Below, piece after piece: positions 15,700 through 24,227 of a stretch of DNA of 45,959 nt. The notes under the pieces were generated by a model. It did no database searches. It was not told the origin of the DNA and saw nothing but the letters and a program-made list of their open reading frames with translations. Within the stretch, counting starts at the first letter, position 1. Every line of letters starts with the position of its first letter. The stretch is taken from positions 1-45,959 of the forward strand of contig JAJCYI010000021.1 of the NCBI GenBank assembly GCA_029263015.1, given 5' to 3'. A program made the position numbers and the translations under genes. This DNA comes from Saprospiraceae bacterium (lineage in GTDB: Bacteria; Bacteroidota; Bacteroidia; Chitinophagales; Saprospiraceae).

Positions 15700-16623
15700 A
15701 TGAAATCAATCATCAAGATTATCCTGTGCCTATTTATTGGAACAACCGTTACTTCATGTGTGAGCAAAAAGCAGTTTTTAGCATTGCAAACTGATTACGA
15801 TAACGCCAATGCGGAATTAGGGAAATGTGGCGAAAGTCTCAATCGGTATATGACTGAATTGGGTGTCTGTCAAGAGGATTTGAGTAGGCTGGGGAACAGT
15901 AATAAAAATACGAAAAATACCCTTGCGCTCCGCCAAGAACAAATTGTGGATTTGAGAGAACAGCTTGCCGATTGCAAAGGACAAAGGGACAGGCAAATGA
16001 CCCAAGTTGGAGATCTTACTGTACTTTCCCAAGCTGCAAATGATAACATTCGGGAAACGCTTTCGCAATTGGAACATAAGGACAAATACATCCAATTGTT
16101 GCAGGCTGCCAAAACCAAAGCAGATTCTATCAATTTGGCATTGGCTGTCAATCTTAAAGGGGTGTTGCAAGCTGGAATCGACGACAATGACGTGGAAGTG
16201 AAAGTGGACAAAACAGTGGTATTCATCAACCTCTCGGACAAGATGCTTTATGAAAGTGGAAGCGCAAAAATAACTTCCCGCGCAAACGAAGTATTGGGCA
16301 AAATAGCCAAGATCATTGAGTCGAGGCCAGAGCTTGAAGTGATGGTAGAAGGATACACAGACAATGTTCCTATTAAAAATGACTGTATCGACGATAACTG
16401 GGATTTGAGCGTGAAAAGGGCGTCATCGGTCGTTCGGGTTTTGCAGCACACTTACAATATTGACCCTAACAGGTTGATCGCAGCCGGACGTGGCGAATTC
16501 AATAGCCTTGCCAGCAATGATACGGAAGAGGGCCGTTCGACCAATCGGCGTACGCGGATTATCATCATGCCAAAACTGGATCAGTTTTATGACTTGCTGA
16601 ATCCTGGGAATGCTCCAGATTGA
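15700..16623 (+). CDS. OmpA-family lipoprotein with coiled coil
   Basis: The protein has 307 residues. The signal MKSIIKIILCLFIGTTVTSC gives lipidated Cys20. Residues 25-150 are a long coiled coil (QTDYDNANAELGKC, LREQLADCKGQRDRQ). The C-terminal OmpA/MotB domain (about 165-295) shows GSAKITSRANEVLGKIAKII, VEGYTDNVPI, NWDLSVKRASSVVRVL, AGRGEF and STNRRTRIIIMP, the peptidoglycan-binding pattern. It would tether the outer membrane to the cell wall. The gene is alone and followed by a strong terminator. Confidence 0.88.
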   Translation: MKSIIKIILCLFIGTTVTSCVSKKQFLALQTDYDNANAELGKCGESLNRYMTELGVCQEDLSRLGNSNKNTKNTLALRQEQIVDLREQLADCKGQRDRQMTQVGDLTVLSQAANDNIRETLSQLEHKDKYIQLLQAAKTKADSINLALAVNLKGVLQAGIDDNDVEVKVDKTVVFINLSDKMLYESGSAKITSRANEVLGKIAKIIESRPELEVMVEGYTDNVPIKNDCIDDNWDLSVKRASSVVRVLQHTYNIDPNRLIAAGRGEFNSLASNDTEEGRSTNRRTRIIIMPKLDQFYDLLNPGNAPD

Positions 16624-16714
16624 TAGGTCTATCTCCAAACGAACTTCAGAAACGACGCTTTTCTAAAAAAGGGTCGCTTCTCGGCTAGGGCCTTTCAAAT
16701 ACGGTTCTTCACCA

Positions 16715-16753
16715 AATCCGTCTGTCGCCATTGAGCGGCAGACGGATTTTTTT
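16715..16753 (+). terminator. Intrinsic terminator of the OmpA-like gene
   Basis: AATCCGTCTGTCGC (16715-16728) pairs with GCGGCAGACGGATT (16735-16748), one T-G wobble and a 6-base loop, followed by a run of T to 16753. The stem and T-run fit a classical intrinsic terminator on the plus strand. Confidence 0.85.
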
Positions 16754-16881
16754 GCCCTTCCGTACATGTCCGTCCATAACCGAACACTTCTATTTTTGTT
16801 TATCATTTATAACCTTCTGATAATTAGATAGTTGTAGGCAATGGCATGTGGCTTGATGTGTTTTGGCAAACACCACTTTAC

Positions 16882-19323
16882 ATGTTGCATAATTTTTTCA
16901 AAATTTCCTTCCGTAACCTTTGGAAACACCGGGGTTACACATTCATCAATCTTGCAGGCATGGCGGTCGGCATGGCTTGCTGCTTTTTGTTGCTTATTTA
17001 TGTAAACCATGAAATGCATTATGATGAATTTCATCCAAAATTGGATAGGCTTTACCGTGTAAACTACCATGCTACTTTTTCAGAATCAGAAATGGTAATG
17101 GGACAGATTCCTGCACCTTTTGCTCCGTTGATGATCCAGGATTTCCCACAGTTGGAACAAGTGTCGAGGATGTATAACCGCAGCATCAGCGTGCGGGAGA
17201 TCAACAGCAATCAAAATTTTGAAATTGAAAACGCTTATTTCACCGACAGTACTTTTCAGGAGGTATTTGGCTTTGAATTCTTACAAGGCAATCCCGAAAA
17301 TTCCTTGCATAAGCCATTTTCAATTGTGTTGACAGAAGAGACGGGCGAAAAGTTATTTGGAGATGAAAACCCAATGGGCAAGCAGTTGCTGTTGGCCAAT
17401 CAAGGGCCTTTCACCGTTACAGGGGTTTTAAAAGATTTGCCAGAAAGCACGCACCTCAATTTTGAGATGCTGGTGCCTTATCAAAATATGGCCGATGTGG
17501 AACCTCCACATGCACGGGCAAGTATTGATTATGTGCTGAACAGGAATTTTCTTGCTTCCCATTCCATGACTTATGTATTGTTAAAACCTGGTGTCGATCC
17601 TGAAGAATTTCACCAAGATATGAGGGGTTTTCTGGAGCGTTATGGACACGAAAAATTGATTGCAAATCAGGATTTTAAACTATTTCCTGTAAAAGATATT
17701 CACCTCGAATCAGATGCTTCTGGCGAAACTTCGGCCATCACCTATTTGAAGTTTTTCATGGCCATTGGGTTTATGATTCTACTGATTGCCTGCATCAATT
17801 TCATTAACCTCTCCACTGCAACCTATTTGACCCGGACTAAAGAAGTTGGTGTAAGAAAAGTGCTCGGAGCCGGGAGAAGAAATTTGATTTGGCAGTTCAT
17901 GGGGGAAACATTGTTGGTAAGTTTTATTGCCTTTCTTGTTTCACTGGTTGCCATTGATTTGTTCTTGCCACATTTAGGAAATCTAGTAAATACGGAGCTG
18001 ATATTCAGTTATTTAGAGAACTGGGAATTGTCATTGGCATTTGCCGCCGTATTTGTCGTTTCGGGAATATTGGCAGGTGCTTACCCAGCGTTTTACGCCA
18101 CTCAATTCCGTCCTGTTGAAATTTTTCAGGACAAAGTAGGGCAGGGTAGTGGCACCTCTTCAGGATGGTTGAAGAAGGCATTGATTACGGTGCAATTTGC
18201 AGTCGGTATTTTATTAATAAGTGGAACGCTAATCATTTTATCGCAGATCAATTTTTGGCGAGACCAACCACTTGGGTTTGATCACGACATGGTTATTACA
18301 GTACCGATGCTCAGTCAAAATATGAACTCGCTTTTTGCCCCTGCTGATTCTACCCTCCGAGCACGGATGAAGTCATTTGAGGACAGACTGTTGCAACACC
18401 CAAATGTTGAAGCCGTGACCTTAGGCTCTGCAATGCCGGGCCTGGGCAGGGTGTATCATCCTGTCACCACTGATCAGATTGCAATCGATGAAAACCTGGT
18501 CCTGCCTGCGAATTCAGTCGATTATGATTATGTTGAAACGTTTAAAATGGAAATAGTGGCTGGCCGTGATTTTGATGAAGAATATGGAACGGATCATTTG
18601 ACAGGATTTCTTGTAAATGAATTAGCGGTGAAAGAGTTGAGATGGGAAAGCCCAGAAGATGCAATCGGTAAAAAGATAAGCTATGGTGGGAAAGAGGGAA
18701 ATGTGGTCGGTGTGGTGAAAGATTATGCTACCACAGGACTTCAAACAGGAATTGAACCTTTGGTTCTTGATCTTTCTCCAGGGCGGTTTTCGAGTTTTGC
18801 AATTAGGCTCAAAAGTAATGATGTGCCTGAAACCCTTAATATGTTAGAAGATACATGGCGGGAGTTTTTTCCTGCCAAGGCGTTTGATTATTCCTTCATT
18901 GACGAAGACTTGGCGGCAAGATATGAGGATGAAGGACGGTTGGCATCATTGGGCAGTCATTTTGCAAGCATAGCTATTTTCCTCTCCTGTTTCGGCTTGT
19001 TTGGCCTCATCTCCCTGACGGTTCAGCAACGGGCCAAAGAAATAGGCATCCGCAAAGTTCTGGGAGCTTCTGTTTCAGGTATTGTTTCCCTGTTGTCAAA
19101 AGACTTTTTGACCTTGGTGCTGGTGGCATTGGCTATTGCCACGCCGATCACTTGGTATGTTATGAACCTATGGTTGGAGGATTTCGCTTACCGGATCGAA
19201 CTGCAATGGTGGCATTTTGGACTGGCGGGTTTAGGGACTGTTTTGGTTGCTTTTTTGACCATGAGTTTTCAAAGCGTGCGTGCTGCTATAGCCAACCCTG
19301 TCAATAGTTTACGGAGCGAATGA
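16882..19323 (+). CDS. ABC transporter permease, MacB/FtsX type (paralogue 1)
   Basis: The protein has 813 residues from the start at 16882 (MLHNFFKISFRNLWKHRGY), which matches the starts of its three paralogues; an ATG 36 bases earlier is less likely. Layout: one N-terminal helix, a MacB-type periplasmic core domain, an FtsX domain (about 280-410, TRTKEVGVRKVLGAGRRNLI), a second periplasmic domain, and a second FtsX domain (about 680-805, QQRAKEIGIRKVLGASVSGI). It ends ANPVNSLRSE. Such permeases work with a separate MacB-type ATPase to move or extract envelope substrates mechanically. No ATPase gene lies nearby. Confidence 0.85.
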   Translation: MLHNFFKISFRNLWKHRGYTFINLAGMAVGMACCFLLLIYVNHEMHYDEFHPKLDRLYRVNYHATFSESEMVMGQIPAPFAPLMIQDFPQLEQVSRMYNRSISVREINSNQNFEIENAYFTDSTFQEVFGFEFLQGNPENSLHKPFSIVLTEETGEKLFGDENPMGKQLLLANQGPFTVTGVLKDLPESTHLNFEMLVPYQNMADVEPPHARASIDYVLNRNFLASHSMTYVLLKPGVDPEEFHQDMRGFLERYGHEKLIANQDFKLFPVKDIHLESDASGETSAITYLKFFMAIGFMILLIACINFINLSTATYLTRTKEVGVRKVLGAGRRNLIWQFMGETLLVSFIAFLVSLVAIDLFLPHLGNLVNTELIFSYLENWELSLAFAAVFVVSGILAGAYPAFYATQFRPVEIFQDKVGQGSGTSSGWLKKALITVQFAVGILLISGTLIILSQINFWRDQPLGFDHDMVITVPMLSQNMNSLFAPADSTLRARMKSFEDRLLQHPNVEAVTLGSAMPGLGRVYHPVTTDQIAIDENLVLPANSVDYDYVETFKMEIVAGRDFDEEYGTDHLTGFLVNELAVKELRWESPEDAIGKKISYGGKEGNVVGVVKDYATTGLQTGIEPLVLDLSPGRFSSFAIRLKSNDVPETLNMLEDTWREFFPAKAFDYSFIDEDLAARYEDEGRLASLGSHFASIAIFLSCFGLFGLISLTVQQRAKEIGIRKVLGASVSGIVSLLSKDFLTLVLVALAIATPITWYVMNLWLEDFAYRIELQWWHFGLAGLGTVLVAFLTMSFQSVRAAIANPVNSLRSE

Positions 19324-19332
19324 TGTGAACTT

Positions 19333-19379
19333 TTTTTTCCAAGAGGGTGGGAATTAAATTCCCATCCTCTTGGAAAAAA
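19333..19379. terminator. 23-bp hairpin, probable bidirectional terminator
   Basis: T-tract, CCAAGAGGGTGGGAATT, then its complement and an A-tract form a 23-bp stem around a single A at 19356, with one G-T pair (19347 with 19365). The flanking T and A tracts allow termination on both strands. It lies 12 bases after the first permease and downstream of the convergent hydroxylase gene at 19545. Confidence 0.75.
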
Positions 19380-19544
19380 GGGTCTTTCAAATAATAAATT
19401 CGACAATTAGAACGCTGGAATTTTGGTTTTAGGCGATGAAGAAAAAACGAATATAGCCAATGCTACATGAGTTTTATTATGAAGAAGAATAAAGCCAAAA
19501 GGACAAGTTAAAATGTCGAATTTATTATTTGAACGATCCTAAAC

Positions 19545-20822
19545 TCAATTCAAACTATATTCTCCACCTTGCACGCCCATGATTTCTGTTTTCGTGAAAT
19601 AAAGAACAACAAGGAACGACACAACGAAATAGCCCCCCAGCATGTAAACCAAACTTTGTGAAATTGCTGCTAACCCGAACCAGTCATTTCCTTGTACCCA
19701 AATAAGGCTAAAACCAAACATTGCCTTTATAAATTCTGTGATAATTGCCCATTTCGATTTGTCCATCAAAATAGTATAACTGATTATATTCACCGTTAAG
19801 AAAGCGCCATATACAAGGATGGCAGGCATCCCGATGTCAGCTATATTATTGAAAAGGTGCAGCATGAGCAAAAATGAAATAAACAATTGTAGCCAGGACC
19901 AACTGAGGAGCGGTGTCGAGAGTTTTGGGTTGTATTTTTCAAAAGCATCTAAGTCTTCAACGATAGTTACTGGGTATTTTTTAGCCACATCAGCTGGCCG
20001 CCAGCCAGTTGGCATAAACCACAGCCGGAATTTGTCCCACCAGTTTTTGGTGCGCCAAGCGTCTGTGAACAACAACCAGAAATGTTGGAAATTAATGAGA
20101 AAAGGGTTCCATGTTTTGGCAGGTCGCTTTACCCCATAAACTGGGGGCACTTCGGTCAGTTCAGGTTGAAAACTGCCAAATAATTTATCCCATAAAATAA
20201 AAACCTGACCATAATTTTTGTCTAAATATTCTGGGTTGATGGAATGATGGACCCTGTGGTGGGATGGCGTGACAATAATGCGTTCCAGGAATCCCATCTT
20301 GCCGATCAACCGCGTGTGGTACCAAAACTGTGCAAACAAGTGCAAGGGAGCAACCACCGCAATCACTTTGGCTGGGACACCAAGCAACGCGGCTGGCAAC
20401 ATTAATAATGCGAATATGGAAAACACCTCTGAAACGCTTTGACGGAGGGCACAGGAAAGATTGAATTCTTCGCTGCTGTGATGAATGATGTGCCGATTCC
20501 ACAGGAAATTGATCTCATGCTCCCATCGGTGCATCCAATAGCCAGCAAAATCTTTGGCGACGAAGGCAATTACCACAACTACCCAGGTTGTTTGGATTTC
20601 AAATAAGGCCACTTTGTCCACCAACCAGCCGTAACTCACAATAGCAATGCTCAGTCCGAGCACATCTTTGATGGTGTTTGAGTTGCCTGAACTCAAACTC
20701 GAAATAGTGTCAGCTCCCCGGTTTACCTTTATCCCCATAAAGTGGGCAGCTACTTGTTCAATAATGATAAGGGAAACAAAAAATGGGATAGCGTAATTGA
20801 GTACCTCTGCATAGGTTTCCAT
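19545..20822 (-). CDS. Membrane fatty acid hydroxylase / alkylglycerol monooxygenase-like protein
   Basis: The protein has 425 residues. It is an integral membrane di-iron enzyme of the sterol desaturase/fatty acid hydroxylase superfamily. The histidine clusters are HRWEH (98-102), HIIHH (111-115) and HHRVHH (188-193), with HLFAQFWYHT between. Helices precede residue 100, and three or four more follow 320. The spacing recalls AGMO/TMEM195, which cleaves ether lipids, but lipid hydroxylation is equally possible. It is read against its neighbours as a single gene. Confidence 0.85.
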   Translation of the reverse strand: METYAEVLNYAIPFFVSLIIIEQVAAHFMGIKVNRGADTISSLSSGNSNTIKDVLGLSIAIVSYGWLVDKVALFEIQTTWVVVVIAFVAKDFAGYWMHRWEHEINFLWNRHIIHHSSEEFNLSCALRQSVSEVFSIFALLMLPAALLGVPAKVIAVVAPLHLFAQFWYHTRLIGKMGFLERIIVTPSHHRVHHSINPEYLDKNYGQVFILWDKLFGSFQPELTEVPPVYGVKRPAKTWNPFLINFQHFWLLFTDAWRTKNWWDKFRLWFMPTGWRPADVAKKYPVTIVEDLDAFEKYNPKLSTPLLSWSWLQLFISFLLMLHLFNNIADIGMPAILVYGAFLTVNIISYTILMDKSKWAIITEFIKAMFGFSLIWVQGNDWFGLAAISQSLVYMLGGYFVVSFLVVLYFTKTEIMGVQGGEYSLN

Positions 20823-20905
20823 CTGAAAATCGTTAGTAAAAGTTTATTGCCATATTGACCCAGCAAAATTAATAGGTAGAAATGGTATGGCCAAATCAAC
20901 TTACG

Positions 20906-21065
20906 AGCTTGTTAGGGATTTAGTTTACGGCGAAAACCCGCCACTTTTTTGATAATACTTCGTTATAAAATTGGTCACGTAGAACCACTATGCTCTCATC
21001 TTTTTGCCTCGTCTCATCAAAAAATTATCAATTTTTCACTCGAAACCTAAATCCTTAACAAGCTC
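20906..21065. mobile_element. MITE-like inverted-repeat element
   Basis: The ends GAGCTTGTTAGGGATTTAG (20906-20924) and CTAAATCCTTAACAAGCTC (21047-21065) are inverted repeats of 19 bases with one mismatch. The 160-base element has no coding capacity. No clear target duplication is visible, so it may be an old MITE or another dispersed palindrome. It occupies most of the 409-base gap between the hydroxylase gene and the next small gene. Confidence 0.45.
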
Positions 21066-21231
21066 CAGACTGTCCGAATTTGAACGAAAAACTTAATTCT
21101 TGTTCATTTTTAAACAGTATTTCTAATTGTAAAAAATATACATCGTGTTGTAAATCAGTTGTTTACCTGTTCTGGCACGTCCATTGACCTTGTATTGACA
21201 AAATCACCCGACTTTTTTAAATTTTAGAAAA

Positions 21232-21498
21232 ATGAATGATTTTCAAAATAAAGTACCTGGCTTGCATGATGAAAAGAAAGCCAGTGAGTTTTTTAAGGTA
21301 TATGGCATTACGATTCTCTTGGCATTTGCCATGATTTCTTTTTTTCGTTCCCATTTGGAAGGCGAAATCACCGCTTTATTTGAGCATAAATCAATTGAAG
21401 TGGAAGAGGTTGTAACGGCTAATATGCCGATAGCCAGTACCGATGATTTACTTTGTTTTGATCGCATTAAAATTTTGATTAATAATATATCCTTCTAG
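21232..21498 (+). CDS. Small membrane-anchored protein, 88 residues
   Basis: Residues 1-23 are polar (MNDFQNKVPGLHDEKKASEF), followed by one membrane helix, VYGITILLAFAMISFF (23-38), and an acidic tail that ends hydrophobic (IKILINNISF). A strong intrinsic terminator begins 24 bases after the stop, and the ATG follows an A-rich stretch, so this is probably a real single-gene transcript. No family is recognised. Confidence 0.5.
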   Translation: MNDFQNKVPGLHDEKKASEFFKVYGITILLAFAMISFFRSHLEGEITALFEHKSIEVEEVVTANMPIASTDDLLCFDRIKILINNISF

Positions 21499-21521
21499 AG
21501 ACTTTTGAGAGATGAAGTTGA

Positions 21522-21558
21522 ATGCCGATACAGCGATTGTTGTACCGGCATTTTTTTT
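21522..21558 (+). terminator. Intrinsic terminator of the small membrane protein gene
   Basis: ATGCCGATACA (21522-21532) pairs with TGTACCGGCAT (21541-21551) with one mismatch and an 8-base loop, followed by a T-run to 21558. Confidence 0.8.
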
Positions 21559-21879
21559 GTTATTTAGGTCAGTGCTTTGACACACTATAGACTTCGATTA
21601 TTCTGGATAGTCATAATTTATTAGTTTCAGTTATTATTAGTGAATCCTTAATTGTATGAAAACTGAAACGTTACTGCTTGGCATATTTATGCACTGTTCT
21701 TCATTGCTTCGCTGCAACCTTCTTTTACCCAAAATTCTGATTTATTAGTTGCCAGCCGAAACACAAATTCCGTAAAAAAATATGATGGGAATGATGGTTC
21801 TTTTAAAGGTGATTTTATTTCGCCAAATTTAGGAGGATTAAATGCGCCGCAAGAAATCCTTTTCCACCTTGAGGGATAT

Positions 21880-22027
21880 TAGAGTTGTTCGGCGTTGTTG
21901 CATGAACATTTTTCCTTTGGTCAAAGCGAATTTTCGATCACGGAAATTTTTTAAAAAATCTTTTCCATGAGAAATATTTGGCAAAAATCAAATAAACCAA
22001 ATAAGATTGTTTCATGCAACAACTCTA
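21880..22027. mobile_element. IS-derived or MITE-like inverted-repeat remnant
   Basis: GTTGTTGCATGAA (21894-21906) is the exact inverse of TTCATGCAACAAC (22011-22023). The repeat extends outward as TCTA on the right and TAGAGTTGTT at 21880-21889 on the left, where ten extra bases interrupt it. No transposase frame is present between the ends. It sits where the body of the secreted-protein pseudogene has been lost. Confidence 0.5.
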
Positions 22028-22064
22028 CTGTATTTGAACGTAACTTAAATGCTGGAAAACATAC

Positions 22065-22177
22065 GGGTGCATTTCAAAATGTCGGTAAGGAGGTAGGCCG
22101 GATTTCCCAACCCGGCTGTAAATAGGGCGGATTGGGAAATCCGGCCTACGTTTCCACCGACATTTTGAAATACACCC
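22065..22177. mobile_element. 113-bp MITE with 8-bp target site duplication
   Basis: The terminal inverted repeats are 21 bases with one mismatch: they begin GGGTGCATTTCAAAATGTCG at 22065 and end CGACATTTTGAAATACACCC at 22177. An inner palindrome, GTAGGCCGGATTTCCCAA with its complement, makes the element fold into one hairpin. AAACATAC lies on both sides (22057-22064 and 22178-22185) as an 8-bp duplication. Deleting the element and one duplicate joins the codons for AGKHT and IPVDF in frame. A related right end occurs at 3725-3743. Confidence 0.85.
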
Positions 22178-22285
22178 AAACATACCATACCTGTAGATTT
22201 TGAAAATTTTACCAGTGGAAAATATTTGTATGAATTAGAAGTGGGAGGATTGAAAAATGGTGGAAAATTGATTTACGTGAAATAA

Positions 22286-22366
22286 TAGTCTTGTTCACAA
22301 ATAACAGATTAGAATACGAAAAAATCTAATTTCCATGTCCTCAATTCTTATTTATGAACAAGACTA
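22286..22366. repeat. 19-bp inverted repeat after the pseudogene
   Basis: TAGTCTTGTTCA plus AAATAA (22286-22304) pairs with TTATTT plus TGAACAAGACTA (22348-22366), with one mismatch. An inner ATTAGA/TCTAAT adds a further short stem. The hairpin lies directly between the pseudogene stop and the next gene and may be a terminator or another dispersed palindrome. Confidence 0.55.
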
Positions 22367-22386
22367 ATCTCTTAAAACAATAAATA

Positions 22387-24060
22387 ATGTTTTGTAAAAA
22401 AGCTTTTTTACTGTTAACATCTTTTTTGATCACATTTAATATTATTGCTCAAACAATTGGTGTCACGCATACCTCTGAAGAAAGTCTGCAAGGATATACT
22501 TTTTTTTCTCCTTTTTCAGGAACAAAAGCCTACCTGGTGGATAATTGCGGATATTTAATAAATGAGTGGGACAGGGGGACCCGGCCTGGCCTTTCTGCTT
22601 ATTTTTTAGATAATGGTTTAATGTTGCGGACGTTCAAGCCATCGTTGGTCGGGCCGTTCACATCGGCAAGTAATGCGGGTGGTTTGGAGTTGGTTGATTG
22701 GAATAACAATACGGTTTGGGCCCATGAATTCAACACCGCAACATGGCTATCGCACCACGATGCCGTTTATATGCCAAACGGGAATATTTTGGTACTTACC
22801 TGGGAATTGGTTTTTACTGATGAACTAATTGATTTGGGACGTGATCCGAATGAAATAGCCAACGAAGGGTATATGTGGTCTGAGCGGATAATTGAAATAG
22901 AAACAATCGGTTCGGATGACATGAATATTGTTTGGGAATGGCAAATTAGGGATCATTATATCCAAAATTTTGATCCATCCAAATTGAACTTCGGAGTTGT
23001 ATCCGAACATCCAGAACTGTTTAACATCAACCTCCCGGAATTGAATAGCAACAATTCAAATTCAACTCGTGATTGGAATCATTTTAACGCAATTGATTAT
23101 AATCAGGATTTGGATCAAATCCTGATCAGTGTCCGAAATTCTGATGAAATATGGATATTGGATCATAGTACAACTACTGCAGAAGCAGCCTCGCATGAAG
23201 GAGGACTTTATGGAAAGGGCGGAGATATTTTATACCGCTGGGGGAATGCTTCAGCGTACGAACGGGCGTCAGTCGGTGATCAAAAATTATTTGGACAACA
23301 TGGCATTAATTGGATAAAAGATGGACTTGAAGATGCCGGAAAAATCCTAATCTACAACAACGGGAATGGCCAACCGGGGCCTGATTTTTCTACTGTTAAT
23401 TTACTGGTTCCGCCACAAGATGCCAATGGAGGTTATTTATTAATTGGTGATGAACCATTTGGACCGGAAGATCCAGAATGGACTTATGGTGATCAGCCTG
23501 CCGAGAATTTTTATTCTCCATTTTTATCCAATGCACAACGATTGGTCAATGGAAATACCTTGGTAAACGCAGGTTCCCCAGGACACGTTTTTGAAATTGA
23601 TCCCGATAAAAATATTGTCTGGGAATATATTATCCCTTTGAGTGGTGATTTCCCTTTTACACAGGGCCAGAATCCAAACAACAATGCCACTTTTCGAGCT
23701 TATAAATTTGGGCCTGATTTTCCTGGATTGCAAGGAGTCGACCTGACGCAAGGGTCTACCATTGAATTGGGGAACAGTCCTGTTGATTGTGAAATTATCG
23801 TGGATGTAATCGAAAGAAATGATCTGGCCAATATAAATGTCATTTATGATCCAGTCGATAAATCCATCTTGGTGGAAAACCCAAATCGGTTAGATTTGAG
23901 GGTTTCTCTGGTAGATATTTCTGGTAAAACCCTGTTTTTGAAAAGTACCAATTTAGACCTTGAGCTGTTTCATATTCCGGCTATTCCAGTAGGCATTTAT
24001 TTTGTACAATTGCTCAACAATGGTGCACTAAAAGTCGATAAAATATTTATTGGGCGATAA
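22387..24060 (+). CDS. Arylsulfotransferase (ASST)-like T9SS-secreted protein
   Basis: The protein has 557 residues. The signal peptide ends near FNIIAQ. The body is a propeller of the arylsulfotransferase type: YLVDNCGYLINEWD, GLELVDWNNNTVWAHEF, then LSHHDAVYMPNGNILVLTWE with His123/His124, DWNHFNAIDYNQDLDQILIS, FGQHGINWI, and VFEIDPDKNIVWEY. ASST enzymes move sulfate between phenolic donors and acceptors through a histidine. The last 80 residues (ILVENPNRLDLRVSLVDISG, GIYFVQLLNNG, KIFIGR) are a T9SS sorting domain. Whether it is an active transferase or a structural homologue is open. Confidence 0.75.
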   Translation: MFCKKAFLLLTSFLITFNIIAQTIGVTHTSEESLQGYTFFSPFSGTKAYLVDNCGYLINEWDRGTRPGLSAYFLDNGLMLRTFKPSLVGPFTSASNAGGLELVDWNNNTVWAHEFNTATWLSHHDAVYMPNGNILVLTWELVFTDELIDLGRDPNEIANEGYMWSERIIEIETIGSDDMNIVWEWQIRDHYIQNFDPSKLNFGVVSEHPELFNINLPELNSNNSNSTRDWNHFNAIDYNQDLDQILISVRNSDEIWILDHSTTTAEAASHEGGLYGKGGDILYRWGNASAYERASVGDQKLFGQHGINWIKDGLEDAGKILIYNNGNGQPGPDFSTVNLLVPPQDANGGYLLIGDEPFGPEDPEWTYGDQPAENFYSPFLSNAQRLVNGNTLVNAGSPGHVFEIDPDKNIVWEYIIPLSGDFPFTQGQNPNNNATFRAYKFGPDFPGLQGVDLTQGSTIELGNSPVDCEIIVDVIERNDLANINVIYDPVDKSILVENPNRLDLRVSLVDISGKTLFLKSTNLDLELFHIPAIPVGIYFVQLLNNGALKVDKIFIGR

Positions 24061-24227
24061 ATGAGAATGGGTAACTGCTGCACGAGTACGTTTTTCCGAA
24101 CACCTGCCGTCCGAAAATGGACAGAATCTACCTGTTTATTTTATTTTATTTACATGTAAAATACAGATAACCAAATAGTTGTGACGCATGGCACATCCCT
24201 TGATTCGTTAAGTGAAAACAAATCCTT

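Larger units (their letters stand above)
21656..22285 (+). pseudogene. Secreted propeller-type protein remnant broken by insertions
   Basis: The 5' end encodes a signal peptide with a 1-base frameshift: MKTETLLLGIF in one frame, then ALFFIASLQPSFTQNSDLLV in another. Next come ASRNTNSVKKYDGNDGSF and GDFISPNLGGLNAPQEIL, the start of an NHL/beta-propeller-like secreted protein. The 3' end encodes VFERNLNAGKHT and IPVDFENFTSGKYLYELEVG, then GLKNGGKLIYVK and a stop, which looks like a T9SS-type tail. The propeller body is missing. Two inserted elements (21880-22027 and 22065-22177) separate the parts, and removing the second restores the frame exactly. Confidence 0.75.

Noticed and set aside
18980-19323. 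Recombination hot spot from repeated FtsX-end sequences of the permeases
   Set aside because: The shared ends are protein-level paralogy with many silent differences; no long identical DNA tracts were seen.
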